Assembly: GCA_001916065.1 (NCBI GenBank)
Contig: MNRS01000023.1
Coordinates: 1-51,045 of the forward strand
Reading direction: 5' to 3'
From: Clostridium sp. 28_17
GTDB taxonomy: Bacteria > Bacillota > Clostridia > TANB77 > CAG-508
Length of the DNA stretch: 51,045 nt
In this document: piece by piece, positions 6,826 to 16,152 of the stretch
How positions within the stretch are numbered: position 1 is the stretch's first letter
Layout: each line of letters opens with the position of its first letter
The notes under the pieces: model-generated
What the model was told of the DNA's origin: nothing
Databases searched by the model: none
The model's input: only the letters and a program-made list of their open reading frames with translations
Translations under genes and position numbers: made by a program

Positions 6826-8475
6826 CTACTGAGCGACCAGTACTGAACGAAACCCATTACCGTAACCGCTATTTCCAACAAGACGATAGAAAGAGAACAA
6901 ACCGGCTCCACTACGGTACCAAGAAGCGCCTCCACGTACGAAGAATGGACCGTACAAACCTGCAAAGTAAGAGTAGTCTGAATACCATAATGTTTGGCCT
7001 AAACCTGCTGTTGAAGTTTCACGTATTGCATCTCCATATATTTTTGTATTTGCTGCATAATTAGATTTACTTGCATCATCTAAAGATTGTCCTGATGTTT
7101 CTCCCTTTGGATATACTGTTACATATTCAGAGCTTTTTCCATTATTTAAAGCATTCATTATTGCTTTTCCATAAGTATTAAGATTATCATTACCATTGTT
7201 AACAATTGCCGCTGATCTTTCCCATGCACCACCAGACATATCATATATTCCATATATTGTTCCCGTGCAACTTGCTGTCTGTCCATCTTTTTCTGTCCAT
7301 TTATATACTTTATCAGTTGAGGAAACCGGACTAGCATCCTCAAGTTTTGTATCACCATCTTGCAAAGTCTTTGCAGCATACCCTGTTACTGCATATATTG
7401 TTGGTTTACTATTATTTAGTGTTAAATTATTAATTCTTATATTTGTTCCATTTAATCCATATTGACTTTGTCCTAAATATGATACTGCTCCCCATTCACT
7501 ATTTTTTATCAAATGACTATCTGTTTCTTTATTACTTAATTTATATATATTATTATCATCTGTTAAAGCTCTTGATATACTAAATGCATCATTATGGCTT
7601 ATATAATTCATTGAATATGTTAAGCCTTGAAATGTTGGATATTTTATATATGTTGTTGTATTATCATATCCCTCATAATTATAATAATTTCTTGCTTTTA
7701 ATGGACCATCACCATTTCCTGTTTCATATCCACTAGCCCATACATTTTCTTGACTATATTTTACATTACTATCTACTTTATCTGCATTATTATTTCCACC
7801 AGCATACCCTGCTTCAAATTTTGCTACCCAAATACCTGTTAATTCTTTTTTCCATCCTCCATTTACATAGCCAATATTACTTTCATTTGTAAAAGCCGGA
7901 TGTACTACATAATCTTTTGTTGCATCTGGTATATCTGTTTCTGATGTTTGTCTTTTTGCTGTTTGCAATTTTCCATCTTTATCATAGTAATTGTCTGTTG
8001 TCCCTACTAAAAATACCACATCAAAAGTTTGATTACTTTTATTTATTTTGTATGCATACCTTGGTATCCATACCCACATACTTCCATCTTCTGTTTGAGC
8101 ATTTGCCCATTTCTTTTCACTATAATTATACCAATCATTTTTACTACTATCACTTACTTTTTCATCTTTTCCTTCTGTACTATCTGTTGGTTCTGTAAAT
8201 TTTATGGCACTCATCCCTGACATTAAATCTGGTTTATTTACATTTCCATCCCATATGCCTTCTGCATCTTGTTTTACAATTTCTTTTTCATATTCAGAAA
8301 TTAGTCTGTCTTCTTCTTTTTGTGCATTTTCACTTGCTTTTTTTGCATCTTTTGCCTTTTGGAATATTCCAGTATTCGTCAAAGTAGAAATCGAAATTCC
8401 CGCCAAAATAAGCAAAATCACTATAGTTATCACTAAAGCGACAAGTGTAATACCATTATTTTTTTTACTCAACAT
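6826..8475 (-). CDS. Pilin-like leader fused to a C-type-lectin/FGE-like domain
   Basis: 549 residues. Residues 1-30 are a class III (type IV pilin) signal: short basic leader, G|ITLVALVITIVILLILAGIS, then a helix like the major pilin at 39047 (TGIFQKAKDAKKASENAQKE). The remainder has the formylglycine-generating-enzyme/SUMF1 C-lectin pattern (SMWVWIPRYAYKI, GIWVAKFEAGY, TIYGIYDMSGGAWE, FFVRGGASWYRSG, and a final NGFRSVL). The catalytic cysteine pair of true FGE is absent (I see one Cys), so a binding role is expected, displayed on the cell surface or pilus. The last 45-55 codons are about half G+C and all arginines there are CGT, whereas arginines upstream are AGA/AGG. That resembles the variable region of a retroelement-diversified protein. 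Strong ribosome site AAGGAGG. Confidence 0.85.
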   Translation of the reverse strand: MLSKKNNGITLVALVITIVILLILAGISISTLTNTGIFQKAKDAKKASENAQKEEDRLISEYEKEIVKQDAEGIWDGNVNKPDLMSGMSAIKFTEPTDSTEGKDEKVSDSSKNDWYNYSEKKWANAQTEDGSMWVWIPRYAYKINKSNQTFDVVFLVGTTDNYYDKDGKLQTAKRQTSETDIPDATKDYVVHPAFTNESNIGYVNGGWKKELTGIWVAKFEAGYAGGNNNADKVDSNVKYSQENVWASGYETGNGDGPLKARNYYNYEGYDNTTTYIKYPTFQGLTYSMNYISHNDAFSISRALTDDNNIYKLSNKETDSHLIKNSEWGAVSYLGQSQYGLNGTNIRINNLTLNNSKPTIYAVTGYAAKTLQDGDTKLEDASPVSSTDKVYKWTEKDGQTASCTGTIYGIYDMSGGAWERSAAIVNNGNDNLNTYGKAIMNALNNGKSSEYVTVYPKGETSGQSLDDASKSNYAANTKIYGDAIRETSTAGLGQTLWYSDYSYFAGLYGPFFVRGGASWYRSGAGLFSFYRLVGNSGYGNGFRSVLVAQ

Positions 8476-8601
8476 TATTATAAAATCCTCCTTAGTTTCT
8501 CTCTATTTCTCTTATTATTTCTAATTTTTCAAAAATAATACAATTAACTTTAGTACTCCTCCTTCCAAGTGATAAAAACGTCTATAACACCGCAATATCA
8601 C
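8463..8601 (-). repeat. Duplicated pilin leader, copy 2
   Basis: Partner of 6576-6714 (135 of 139 positions identical), in front of the complete pilin-lectin gene. See copy 1 for structure. It probably forms the 5' untranslated region of this gene. Confidence 0.9.
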
Positions 8602-8873
8602 CACATTCACTTGTATAATTAGATTCACAATTTGTGTATTTTTGACATTAAAATACGAGTTTTGTGAACTTTTAATTGATTTTAACATAACGTTTTCTTT
8701 ATTTCAATAATTTTTACACATTTTATGTATATTTTTTATACCCGTCAATTAAAAAAGTAAATTCTATTTGATTTAATTAGAATATATTTTAATTATACAG
8801 CAATAGATATTGTAAGATTAAATTATAGTGGTATAATTAAAGTGTAGATGCTTCTTGGGAAAAAAGGTAAATT
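8602..8873. other. AT-rich intergenic DNA between pilin-lectin gene and IS30 remnant
   Basis: No ORF or RNA gene is supported. It must hold the promoter of the minus-strand pilin-lectin gene, but I could not pick one convincing -35/-10 pair. Near 8832 a TATAAT-like box faces the IS30 remnant on the plus strand. Confidence 0.4.
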
Positions 8874-9287
8874 ATGAGTTTAAATGGTAAACATCTTTCT
8901 TTAGAAGATAGAAAAATTATTGAAGAAAACATTTGCAAGGGATTAAGAAAATTTGAAACAGCGAATCAGTTAAACAAAAGTCAATCAACAGGGCTTATTT
9001 AAGGATTGGGGTGTTACAAATCTTGAATTAAGAAGAAAAGTAACAAGAAAATTGAGAAGAAAAAACTTAAGAAAAGAGCAGAACCAGCAGACTATACAGG
9101 AAGAAAGTATGAAGATTATTTAGAGTTTATCAAGAATAATCCATGTTCTGCAACAACTGAAATGGACACAGTTTATAATCACCAAGATGGACCATATATT
9201 CAAACATTTATGTTTAAGAACACAGGTCTTATGATAGGATTTTTAAAACAAAAGAAAACAGCTAAAGAAATGTCTAATATTTATTAG
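8874..9287 (+). pseudogene. Remnant of an IS30-family transposase
   Basis: The first frame (MSLNGKHLSLEDRKIIEENI...) has the start of an IS30 transposase HTH and stops after about 44 codons. A second frame resumes with KKRAEPADYTGRKYEDYLEF and later TEMDTVYNHQDGPYIQTFMF, carrying the DDE-domain EMDTV motif, to TAG at 9285-9287. Total length (414 bp) is well under half of an intact gene, so there are internal deletions and frameshifts. No clear terminal inverted repeats were found. Confidence 0.75.
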
Positions 9288-9304
9288 GTAAAATTCAAAC
9301 AATC

Positions 9305-9378
9305 AAAAAAATCACTCTAAGTCTAGTTTTTCAATATGTTTATATTGAATTTTTTACTAGATTTTAGAGTGATTTTTA
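9305..9378. terminator. Long inverted repeat, bidirectional terminator
   Basis: Arms of roughly 33 nt (AAAAATCACTCTAA with TTAGAGTGATTTTT outside, TCTAGT/ACTAGA and TTCAATAT/ATATTGAA inside, small internal loops) with terminal A/T runs. It sits between the convergent IS30 remnant and the yhgE-like gene and would terminate both. It could also be an IS end. Confidence 0.7.
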
Positions 9379-9397
9379 ATTTTAAACGATTTTCTAA

Positions 9398-11493
9398 TTA
9401 TACTATCAAATCAGTTTTTTCTAATTTTTCTGATAATTCTTGTTTAAATCTTATAATTGGTCTTCTAAATACTAAACCTATCAATAATGGAATAATTGTA
9501 TGTAATAATAACGCACCTATGTACATTATATAATTATTTCCATAGAATCCACCTATTGTTTCTCTTAGTGCATTCATTGCTGGATAGAATGGCATTATTG
9601 GTTGTAATTTTTGGAAAAATCCTGGTAATAGTTCAATTGGAAATGTTCCTCCTGAACCAGCAACTTGTAATACCATTATTACTACTGCTGTTGCTTCTCC
9701 AACTTTTCCAAATGATATTGTTAGTGAATATACAATAAGCATAAACACTAAACTTGTGAGCATAATCGTTAATAAGAATAATGGATAATTTACAACCTGA
9801 ACTCCCATTATAATATCTCCAACTCCTATTACTAATCCTTGTAAGACAGCTAAAATTCCAAATGTCATAAATCTTCCGAAAAATGCTTGATATGGTTTTA
9901 TTTCTCCTATTTTTTTGTCTTTCTTAATATCTGTTTTTACTATTGATACTAGCAATGTACATCCAACCCAAGATGCTAATACTGTATAGAATGGTGCCAT
10001 TTTTGAACCATAACTATTTATTTCATATAAATCAATTTCGTTTGTAGCATAGGTGTTGAGATAAAGTCTGCTACATCATTTGGCTTATTTTCTAACAGAT
10101 TCAATATTTTCAAGTATAACTCACTTTGTGTTGCTCCACCTAATTTGCTTATTATTTTGTTTATATCATCTTCTAAGCTTACTAATACTGTATCAATATT
10201 TGTTGTTAGTTTGCCTGTACTATTTAATGCTTTTATTGTACTTGCCAATGCTGTATCACTTTTTCCTAAAGCTGTGTCTAATGTCGAAATAGTATTTGCT
10301 ATATTTGACATTGATGTTGATGCATTAGAAAAAGCTTTGTTTAATACTGGTTTTACTGTGTTATTATATTGTATTTTTATATTTTGTATTTTTTGATTTA
10401 GTTCTGCTGATTTTGCTTTTAAATCTGCTAATGAACCTTCGTCCGTTTTATTTAAGTCTTCTATCATTTTATTAATATCGTCAAGTGCCTGCTGTGTTAA
10501 TTCTTTTAGTTTGTCTAATGTTACTCCTTGTATTCCGTTTAATGAATCTATTATGCTATTTAATTGTGATAGGACACTTGATAAACTATTTAATGCATTT
10601 AACAAATATTCTTTATTTTCTTCTATTTTTCCTGACTGAATAACATTATTTACATTTGATGATATTGTTGCTGCTGCATCTATTATTAGTCCTATATTGT
10701 TGTTAACATCTGTATATACTCCGTTAAATGATTTTATTATATCTTTCATATTTGATATGTTTTTTGAAGATGTTGTTGATATGTTGCTTACTGTTGGTAA
10801 TAAGTCTTTAACCGCATTTAATGCATTTCCTGCTGAATCTGATGCAAGTGATATTGTGTTTAGTGTTGCTCTTAATTGTTCTATACTTTTATTTGTGTTT
10901 TTTAATTTTGTAATTACATCTGTTGTTGTTGCTGTTCCTTCCGCCACAACATTTGCATCTTCTGCAGTGTCCATTACTTTATATACAATTGCATTTACAA
11001 ATGCTTGGTCTAGGTTGTTTTCTATTGTTCCTATTGCTTTGTTTACAATAATTGGTGCAATTGGATTTTTCTTTTGATTTACATAGAAATCAAATTGTGG
11101 TTTTACTATTTCAGTCCCATCAAATAATGTTGCTATTTTACTTGTAAAATCTTCAGGTAATATTATTACTCCATAATATTTTCCCTTATCGACATTTGCT
11201 TTTGCATCATCTTCGTCAGTAAATATCCATTTCATTGCTGTGTTTGATTTTAAACTGTCTACCAGCAAGCTTCCCATATTTATGTTTTCGTTTAATATTG
11301 TTAGACCTTGGTCTTTGTTTACTACTGCTATTGGCAGGTTTCCTGTGTTGTCATATGGATTCCAGTTTGAGTCTATGTTTAACCATGCATATATTCCTGG
11401 TATGAATAACAGGCCTATTAATATTATTACTGCTATTTTCCTTTTCCAGACTTTTTTCATGTCTGTTTTGAATATTTCTATTATTTTTTTCAT
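9398..11493 (-). pseudogene. yhgE: YhgE/Pip-family membrane protein, frameshifted
   Basis: Two consecutive minus-strand frames together make one YhgE/Pip protein of about 700 residues. The first (491 aa, from 11493) has the conserved N-terminal membrane helix and ectodomain start (KIAVIILIGLLFIPGIYAWL, then PIAVVNKDQG) and a long helical, Thr/Ser-rich linker. The second begins before MAPFYTVLASWVG and supplies five or six membrane helices of the ABC-2-like permease domain. Around 10045 the frames join if one base is restored: ...DFISTPM + ATNEIDLYEINSYGSKM. The family includes phage-infection protein Pip and type VII-associated YueB. Either a real one-base deletion or a read error. Confidence 0.8.
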
Positions 11494-11554
11494 GTTTCCT
11501 CCTAGTATTTTTTATTATGATAATTCTATAATAAGGGTGATTTTTTGTCAATAT

Positions 11555-11596
11555 AAAATCGGGATTGAAGACCCGTCCCCAAATCCCGATTTTTTT
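11555..11596 (-). terminator. Terminator after pheT, copy of a recurrent GC-rich hairpin
   Basis: AAAATCGGGATT (11555-11566) pairs with AATCCCGATTTT (11582-11593) around the loop GAAGACCCGTCCCCA, with T-runs on both sides. The same loop-and-stem sequence recurs twice at 23996-24075, so this is a dispersed element reused as a terminator. Confidence 0.85.
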
Positions 11597-13967
11597 ATTT
11601 TCTTATTTCTAGTCCTTTATTTTCCAAATCTTTAATAATATTATCCAAAATAGTATTAATTTCCTCATCATTCAAAGTTCTATCAGGTGTACCAAATGTT
11701 AATGAGTATGCAATACTTCTCTTGTTAGAGTCAATATTTTTACCTTCATAAACATCAAATACATTTATATCCAATAACAATTTTCCAGCCTTTTTCTTAA
11801 TTAGCATTTCAACTTCTTTTGATGTCATGTTTTTATCAACTAATAATGCTAAATCTTTTTTAACAACTGGGAATTTTGAAATTTCTTTAAATTTCATTTT
11901 TCCAACTCTTTTTGCTAGCAATTCGTCTAAGTTGATTTCCATTACATAAACCGCTTCTTTTTCTACTGATGGATGTATTCTTCCTACAATTCCTACAACA
12001 TCATTATTTACTGAAATTTCTGCAGTTTGACCTGGATGGAATTCTGCTGGCATTTGTTTTGGTAATACAAAACTGTATCTTCCTGCATATCCTAAATAAT
12101 CTAATAATTCTTCTGTTACACCTTTTATGTCATAAAAGTCAACATTTTTGCTATGTCCTATTCCTTCATAATATTTTCCTGTCATCAACACACATATTTT
12201 TTGATTTTCTCCGTATTCTTCGCCTTTTTCCCAGAAACCTTTTCCTATTTCAAAAAGGCAAACATCTTTGTTTTCACGTGCTTTGTTGTATTCATAAATT
12301 TTATATAATGAAGGTATCATGCTATATCTTAATGTGTTTCTTTCTTCTGTTATTGGGTCCAATAATCTGACTTCTTCAAATTCGTCTGTTGTGAATTTGT
12401 GAACATCTTTATCATTTATTAAGATATATGATAATGTTTCGTTTAATCCCATATTTGACATTTTTGCTCTTATTTTTCTTGCTGTTTTGTCTAAATGTCC
12501 CATTTTCATTGGAACTACTGGTAGTTTACCTTGGATATTGTCAACTCCATAGATTCTTCCGACTTCTTCTATTAAATCTGCTCTAATTGATATATCAATT
12601 CTTCTTGTTGGTACTGTAACGATTACAGTATCTTCTTTTGTATCTGTTTTGAAGTCTAATTTTCTAAATACATCAACAATATCTTCTTTTGATATGTTTG
12701 TTCCTAACACATCATTGATTTCTTTATATGATATTTCAATTACTTTTTCTTCATTTTTTGTAACATCGTATTTTACAATTCCTGTTTCAATTTCTGCATC
12801 TGCATATTTTTGTAATAATGTACATGCTCTTTCCATTGCCATATATGTTCTTGCAGGGTCAAGTCCTTTTTCAAATCTGTTACTTGCTTCACTTCTTAAT
12901 ATTTTATTTGATGTTTTTCTTACTTTTACTGAATCAAATATTGCTGATTCGATTATTACATTTTTAGTTGTTTCTTCAACTTCTGTGTCTAATCCACCCA
13001 TAACACCTGCTAAACCAATGGCTTTTGTTCCGTCTGTTATAACTATGTCTTCACTTGATAAAGTTCTTTCTGTGTTATCTAGTGTTGTTAATTTTTCTCC
13101 ATTTTCTGCCATTCTAACAACTATTTTGTTGCCCAAATTATCTGCATCGTAGAAGTGTAATGGTTGACCTAATTCTAACATTACATAGTTACTGATGTCT
13201 ACAACATTGTTTATTGGTCTAATTCCACAAGCGATTAATCTGTTTTTTATAAATTCTGGACTTTCTTTTATTGTTACATTTTTAGCTTTTTTTGCCAAGA
13301 ATAATCTACAATTTTCTGTATCAACTCCAACTGAAAATTCTTTATTTACATCTTCTCCACTTTCTTTGTATCCATATTCAACCGGTTTTACTTTTTTGTC
13401 ATAAATTGCTCCTAGTTCATAAGCCATACCTAAAATGCTTAATAAATCTCCTCTGTTTGCAGTTAATTCAAAATCAATAACACCATCATCTAATCCCATA
13501 TATTTAATTGGATCACCACCAACTGGTGCATCTGATGGTAATTCATGTATTCCATTTTTATCTGCTTCAGATAAGAATTTTTTATCGATTCCTATTTCAT
13601 ATAAAGCACATAACATACCATTTGATTCTTGTCCTCTAATCATACCTTTCTTGATTTTGAAGTCTCCTGGAAGTTCTGCTCCAACTTGTGCGACAATTAC
13701 TTTTATGCCTTTTCTGGCATTTGGTGCACCACAAACTATGTCTAATATTTCACTTCCAATATCTACCTTGCATAAATGTAAATGGTCAGAATCTGGATGC
13801 ATTTCACATTCTTTTATTTCTCCTATTACAAGTTTTGTTGCATTTACTAATTTTTCTGCTGAATCATATTCATTTCCAGCTTTTGTCATTGCTTCTGCTA
13901 TATCTTTTACGCTTAATTCGCTATCTAAATCTATATAGTCTTTTACAAAATTTAAACTTAAATTCAT
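11595..13967 (-). CDS. pheT: Phenylalanyl-tRNA synthetase beta subunit
   Basis: 790 residues, normal for bacterial PheT. It forms the alpha2-beta2 enzyme with PheS and contributes tRNA recognition and editing. Domains in order: EMAP-like tRNA-binding domain (about 40-150; DHLHLCKVDIG, CGAPNARKG), B3/B4 editing domain (about 210-380; RPINNVVDISNYVMLELGQP), B5 (about 400-470), core domain (about 480-690) and a C-terminal ferredoxin-fold anticodon-binding domain (FPVVKKDLALLVD to the end). It starts 145 bp downstream of pheS, so they are one operon under the T-box at 15190. Confidence 0.97.
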   Translation of the reverse strand: MNLSLNFVKDYIDLDSELSVKDIAEAMTKAGNEYDSAEKLVNATKLVIGEIKECEMHPDSDHLHLCKVDIGSEILDIVCGAPNARKGIKVIVAQVGAELPGDFKIKKGMIRGQESNGMLCALYEIGIDKKFLSEADKNGIHELPSDAPVGGDPIKYMGLDDGVIDFELTANRGDLLSILGMAYELGAIYDKKVKPVEYGYKESGEDVNKEFSVGVDTENCRLFLAKKAKNVTIKESPEFIKNRLIACGIRPINNVVDISNYVMLELGQPLHFYDADNLGNKIVVRMAENGEKLTTLDNTERTLSSEDIVITDGTKAIGLAGVMGGLDTEVEETTKNVIIESAIFDSVKVRKTSNKILRSEASNRFEKGLDPARTYMAMERACTLLQKYADAEIETGIVKYDVTKNEEKVIEISYKEINDVLGTNISKEDIVDVFRKLDFKTDTKEDTVIVTVPTRRIDISIRADLIEEVGRIYGVDNIQGKLPVVPMKMGHLDKTARKIRAKMSNMGLNETLSYILINDKDVHKFTTDEFEEVRLLDPITEERNTLRYSMIPSLYKIYEYNKARENKDVCLFEIGKGFWEKGEEYGENQKICVLMTGKYYEGIGHSKNVDFYDIKGVTEELLDYLGYAGRYSFVLPKQMPAEFHPGQTAEISVNNDVVGIVGRIHPSVEKEAVYVMEINLDELLAKRVGKMKFKEISKFPVVKKDLALLVDKNMTSKEVEMLIKKKAGKLLLDINVFDVYEGKNIDSNKRSIAYSLTFGTPDRTLNDEEINTILDNIIKDLENKGLEIRK

Positions 13968-14020
13968 TTTCTAATCTCCTTCCAATTTTTAATTTTCAAA
14001 AGAAACAAGTATTGCTAGGC

Positions 14021-14082
14021 AAAATTAATTTAAAAGGCAAGGGCGCATACGCATGTATGTAACCGCGTTTTAAATTAATTTT
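14021..14082. repeat. Structured element between pheS and pheT
   Basis: Perfect 15-bp arms (AAAATTAATTTAAAA at 14021-14035, complement at 14068-14082) enclose a 32-nt G+C-rich loop that contains a smaller CATAC/GTATG hairpin. The loop composition stands out from the surrounding AT-rich DNA. It might attenuate or stabilise the pheST transcript, or be a REP-like insertion. Confidence 0.65.
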
Positions 14083-14112
14083 AACGCCGCAAGACGAAGT
14101 TTATTTTGGAAA

Positions 14113-15167
14113 TTACTCCTCATCTTTCCTGTCAAATTGACTTAAGAATCTAACATCATTTGTATACAAATATCTCATATCAGTAATACCATATCTAAAC
14201 ATAGCCAATCTATCAATACCAGTACCAAATGCAAAACCGCCGAATTTTTCTGGGTCATATCCATTCATTTTTAAAACATTTGGATGAACAATTCCTGCAC
14301 CCAAAACTTCTATCCAGCCTGTTTGTTTACATAGGTTGCATCCTTTTCCGCCACATTTGAAACATGTAACATCAACTTCGTAAGATGGCTCTGTAAATGG
14401 AAAGTAACTTGGTCTAAATCTTAAATCTAAATTTGCTCCTATTATTTTTCTAACAAAAACTTCTAATGTTCCTTTTAAGTCTGCTAAAGATACATTTCTT
14501 TCTTTTTTGTCAATTACTAATCCCTCTATTTGATTAAATTGATGTGAGTGTGTTGCGTCATCTTCTCTTCTATATGTTTTTCCTGCTGTAATCATTCTTA
14601 TTGGTGATTTTTCTGTATTTGCCATCATTGTTCTTGCTTGGACTGCTGATGTTTGTGTTCTTAATAAATATTCGTCTGTTATATAGAAACTGTCTTGCAT
14701 ATCTCTTGCAGGATGTCCTTTTGGAAGGTTTAATCTTTCAAAACAATATTCATCATTTTCAAGTTCTGGTCCTGTTACTACATCATATCCCATTGATACA
14801 AATAAGTCTTCTATGTCTTCTATTATTCTTGTTACAGGGTGTAAACTTCCTCTTTTCATTTTTGTGCTTGGTAATGTAATGTCTATTTTTTCTGCCTCTA
14901 ATTTTTTATTTAATTCTTCTGTTTTGAATTTTTCTTCTTTTTCTTCAATTAATTTTTCTAGGCTTTCTTTGGCTTCATTTACAAGACCACCTATTATAGG
15001 TCTTTCTTCTGTGCTTAGTCCTCCCATACCTCTTAATACCGCTGTAAGTTCACCTTTTTTTCCTAGGTAAGGTATTTTACTCTTGCATTCTCTAATGTTT
15101 GTAAATCTTCTGCTTTTGCTATTTCTTCAATAGCTGTTTTTTTGATGTTTTCAATTTGTTCTTTCAT
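14113..15167 (-). CDS. pheS: Phenylalanyl-tRNA synthetase alpha subunit, frame broken by a 5-bp duplication
   Basis: The catalytic subunit that charges tRNA-Phe. The natural start is ATG 15167 (MKEQIENIKKTAIEEIAKAE..., the N-terminal coiled coil). After ARVKYL the frame hits TAG at 15063-15065. The sequence there holds AGGTAAGGTA (plus strand), a tandem copy of AGGTA; removing one copy restores the conserved RVKYLGKKGELTAVLRGMGG and gives a 349-residue protein, the usual size. The intact downstream frame (304 aa from an internal ATG at 15027) has the class II motifs (HPVTRIIEDIEDLF, FRPSYFPFTEPSYEVDV, FGTGIDRLAMFRYG) and a CFKCGGKGCNLC insert. Since pheS is normally essential, either this is a sequence error, the internal start suffices, or another copy exists. 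Confidence 0.93.
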
Positions 15168-15189
15168 CTGAATACTCCCTTCTTTTCAT

Positions 15190-15480
15190 TAAAAAAACCA
15201 CTTCATCCTAACAACACTTATCTAGTGTTCATAGGACGAAATGGATTTCCGTGGTACCACCTAAATTTATTAATTTTTCTTTATATTTTTTAATATTTAC
15301 ATTCAAATATAAAGTTATTAACCTCTTTATAGTTTTAACGGTACAACCGCTTCTTCCTAATTTTTATTCTTGTTGAATATTTTATATTCCAATAAGAACC
15401 GTCCCAATGGGGCTTTTCAAAAGAAGTCCTAAAAAGTGAAATTTCTATATATTTTTTAAATATCTTTCAGCCTAGGATAT
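15190..15480 (-). promoter_or_regulatory. T-box riboswitch of pheST
   Basis: The minus-strand leader contains the T-box core AGGTGGTACCACGG (complement of 15249-15262), followed by a terminator hairpin (15190-15244; GTCCTA/TAGGAC region with an inner AACACT/AGTGTT hairpin and seven T). Stem I with its specifier loop should lie at about 15370-15480. I infer a Phe (TTC) specifier from the gene it controls. Uncharged tRNA would stabilise the antiterminator and allow pheST transcription. The 5' limit is approximate. Confidence 0.9.
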
Positions 15481-15552
15481 TTTCTCTTTTATTCTTAAAT
15501 ATATATACTTTGCTTTTTAATTGGATTTTATTTATTTTGTTAATCTTTTTCT

Positions 15553-15581
15553 ATATTAGCACAATTCGAATCATTTTACAA
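15553..15581 (-). promoter_or_regulatory. Likely sigma-A promoter of the pheST T-box transcript
   Basis: On the minus strand TTGTAA (15581-15576) and TAATAT (15558-15553) with a 17-bp spacer, about 70 bp upstream of the presumed start of stem I. The boxes are imperfect. Confidence 0.5.
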
Positions 15582-15646
15582 GATATTTTTAATAATTTAT
15601 GACCTTAAAATTCAGAATTTTAATTCATATAAGCAATACTATATTA

Positions 15647-15925
15647 TTAAATTGGTAAATATTTTTTTGTTTCTCTATATTGTCCATAAATCTTTTGTGT
15701 TTTAGTATTAATTTTTTTGTTTACCTTTTTGTGCTTAATAAGAGCAATTTCATTATACATAAACTGTAATTTTACAACATATGTGCCATATTTATTTAAA
15801 GAAATAGTCATATCCATCTTTTTTCTTGGAAATTCCAACTTTTTCTTTTCCATGTTTTCTAACACATCTACTTCATTATATTTATTGGAATCAAAATAAT
15901 ATTCCATACATTTTATTTTTTTCAT
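15647..15925 (-). CDS. Hypothetical protein, 92 aa
   Basis: A basic protein starting MKKIKCMEYYFDSNKYNEVD, with a reasonable AAAGGAT site before the ATG. The middle (MDMTISLNKYGTYVVKLQFM) predicts two or three beta strands, and the C-terminus is Lys-rich (KVNKKINTKTQKIYG). It has no signal peptide and I recognise no family. It stands alone between the pheS T-box and a plus-strand gene. Confidence 0.6.
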   Translation of the reverse strand: MKKIKCMEYYFDSNKYNEVDVLENMEKKKLEFPRKKMDMTISLNKYGTYVVKLQFMYNEIALIKHKKVNKKINTKTQKIYGQYRETKKYLPI

Positions 15926-16090
15926 TATATCTACATCCTTTTAAATTTCGTATTTACTGAAATCTATCAACATTAGTAATTTACAACCATTCTATATATT
16001 AACATAATTTTTAAAAAAATGCAAATAAAAAATCACCAGCTATTTGCAAAAAAATAGTATAAAACATTTATTAAATTTTATCAAAATCAA

Positions 16091-16119
16091 TTGACAAAAA
16101 AGTACTAAAGAGATATTAT
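16091..16119 (+). promoter_or_regulatory. Strong sigma-A promoter of the 16153 gene
   Basis: TTGACA at 16091-16096 and TATTAT at 16114-16119 with an exact 17-bp spacer, 34 bp before the start codon. An AGGAGG ribosome site follows. Confidence 0.85.
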
Positions 16120-16152
16120 TTTGACATATAAATAAAAGAAGGAGGATTTGTT

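Noticed and set aside
7158..8220. Several plus- and minus-strand ORFs inside the pilin-lectin gene
   Set aside because: Shadow frames with hydrophobic, biased composition from AT-rich antisense; no ribosome sites and no recognisable domains.
8874..9287. Functional IS30 element
   Set aside because: The transposase is less than half length, with frame changes, and I could not find matching terminal inverted repeats.
10080..11077. Plus-strand ORFs antisense to the YhgE-like gene
   Set aside because: Leu/Phe/Ile-rich antisense shadows of Thr/Ser/Asn codons; no family resemblance.
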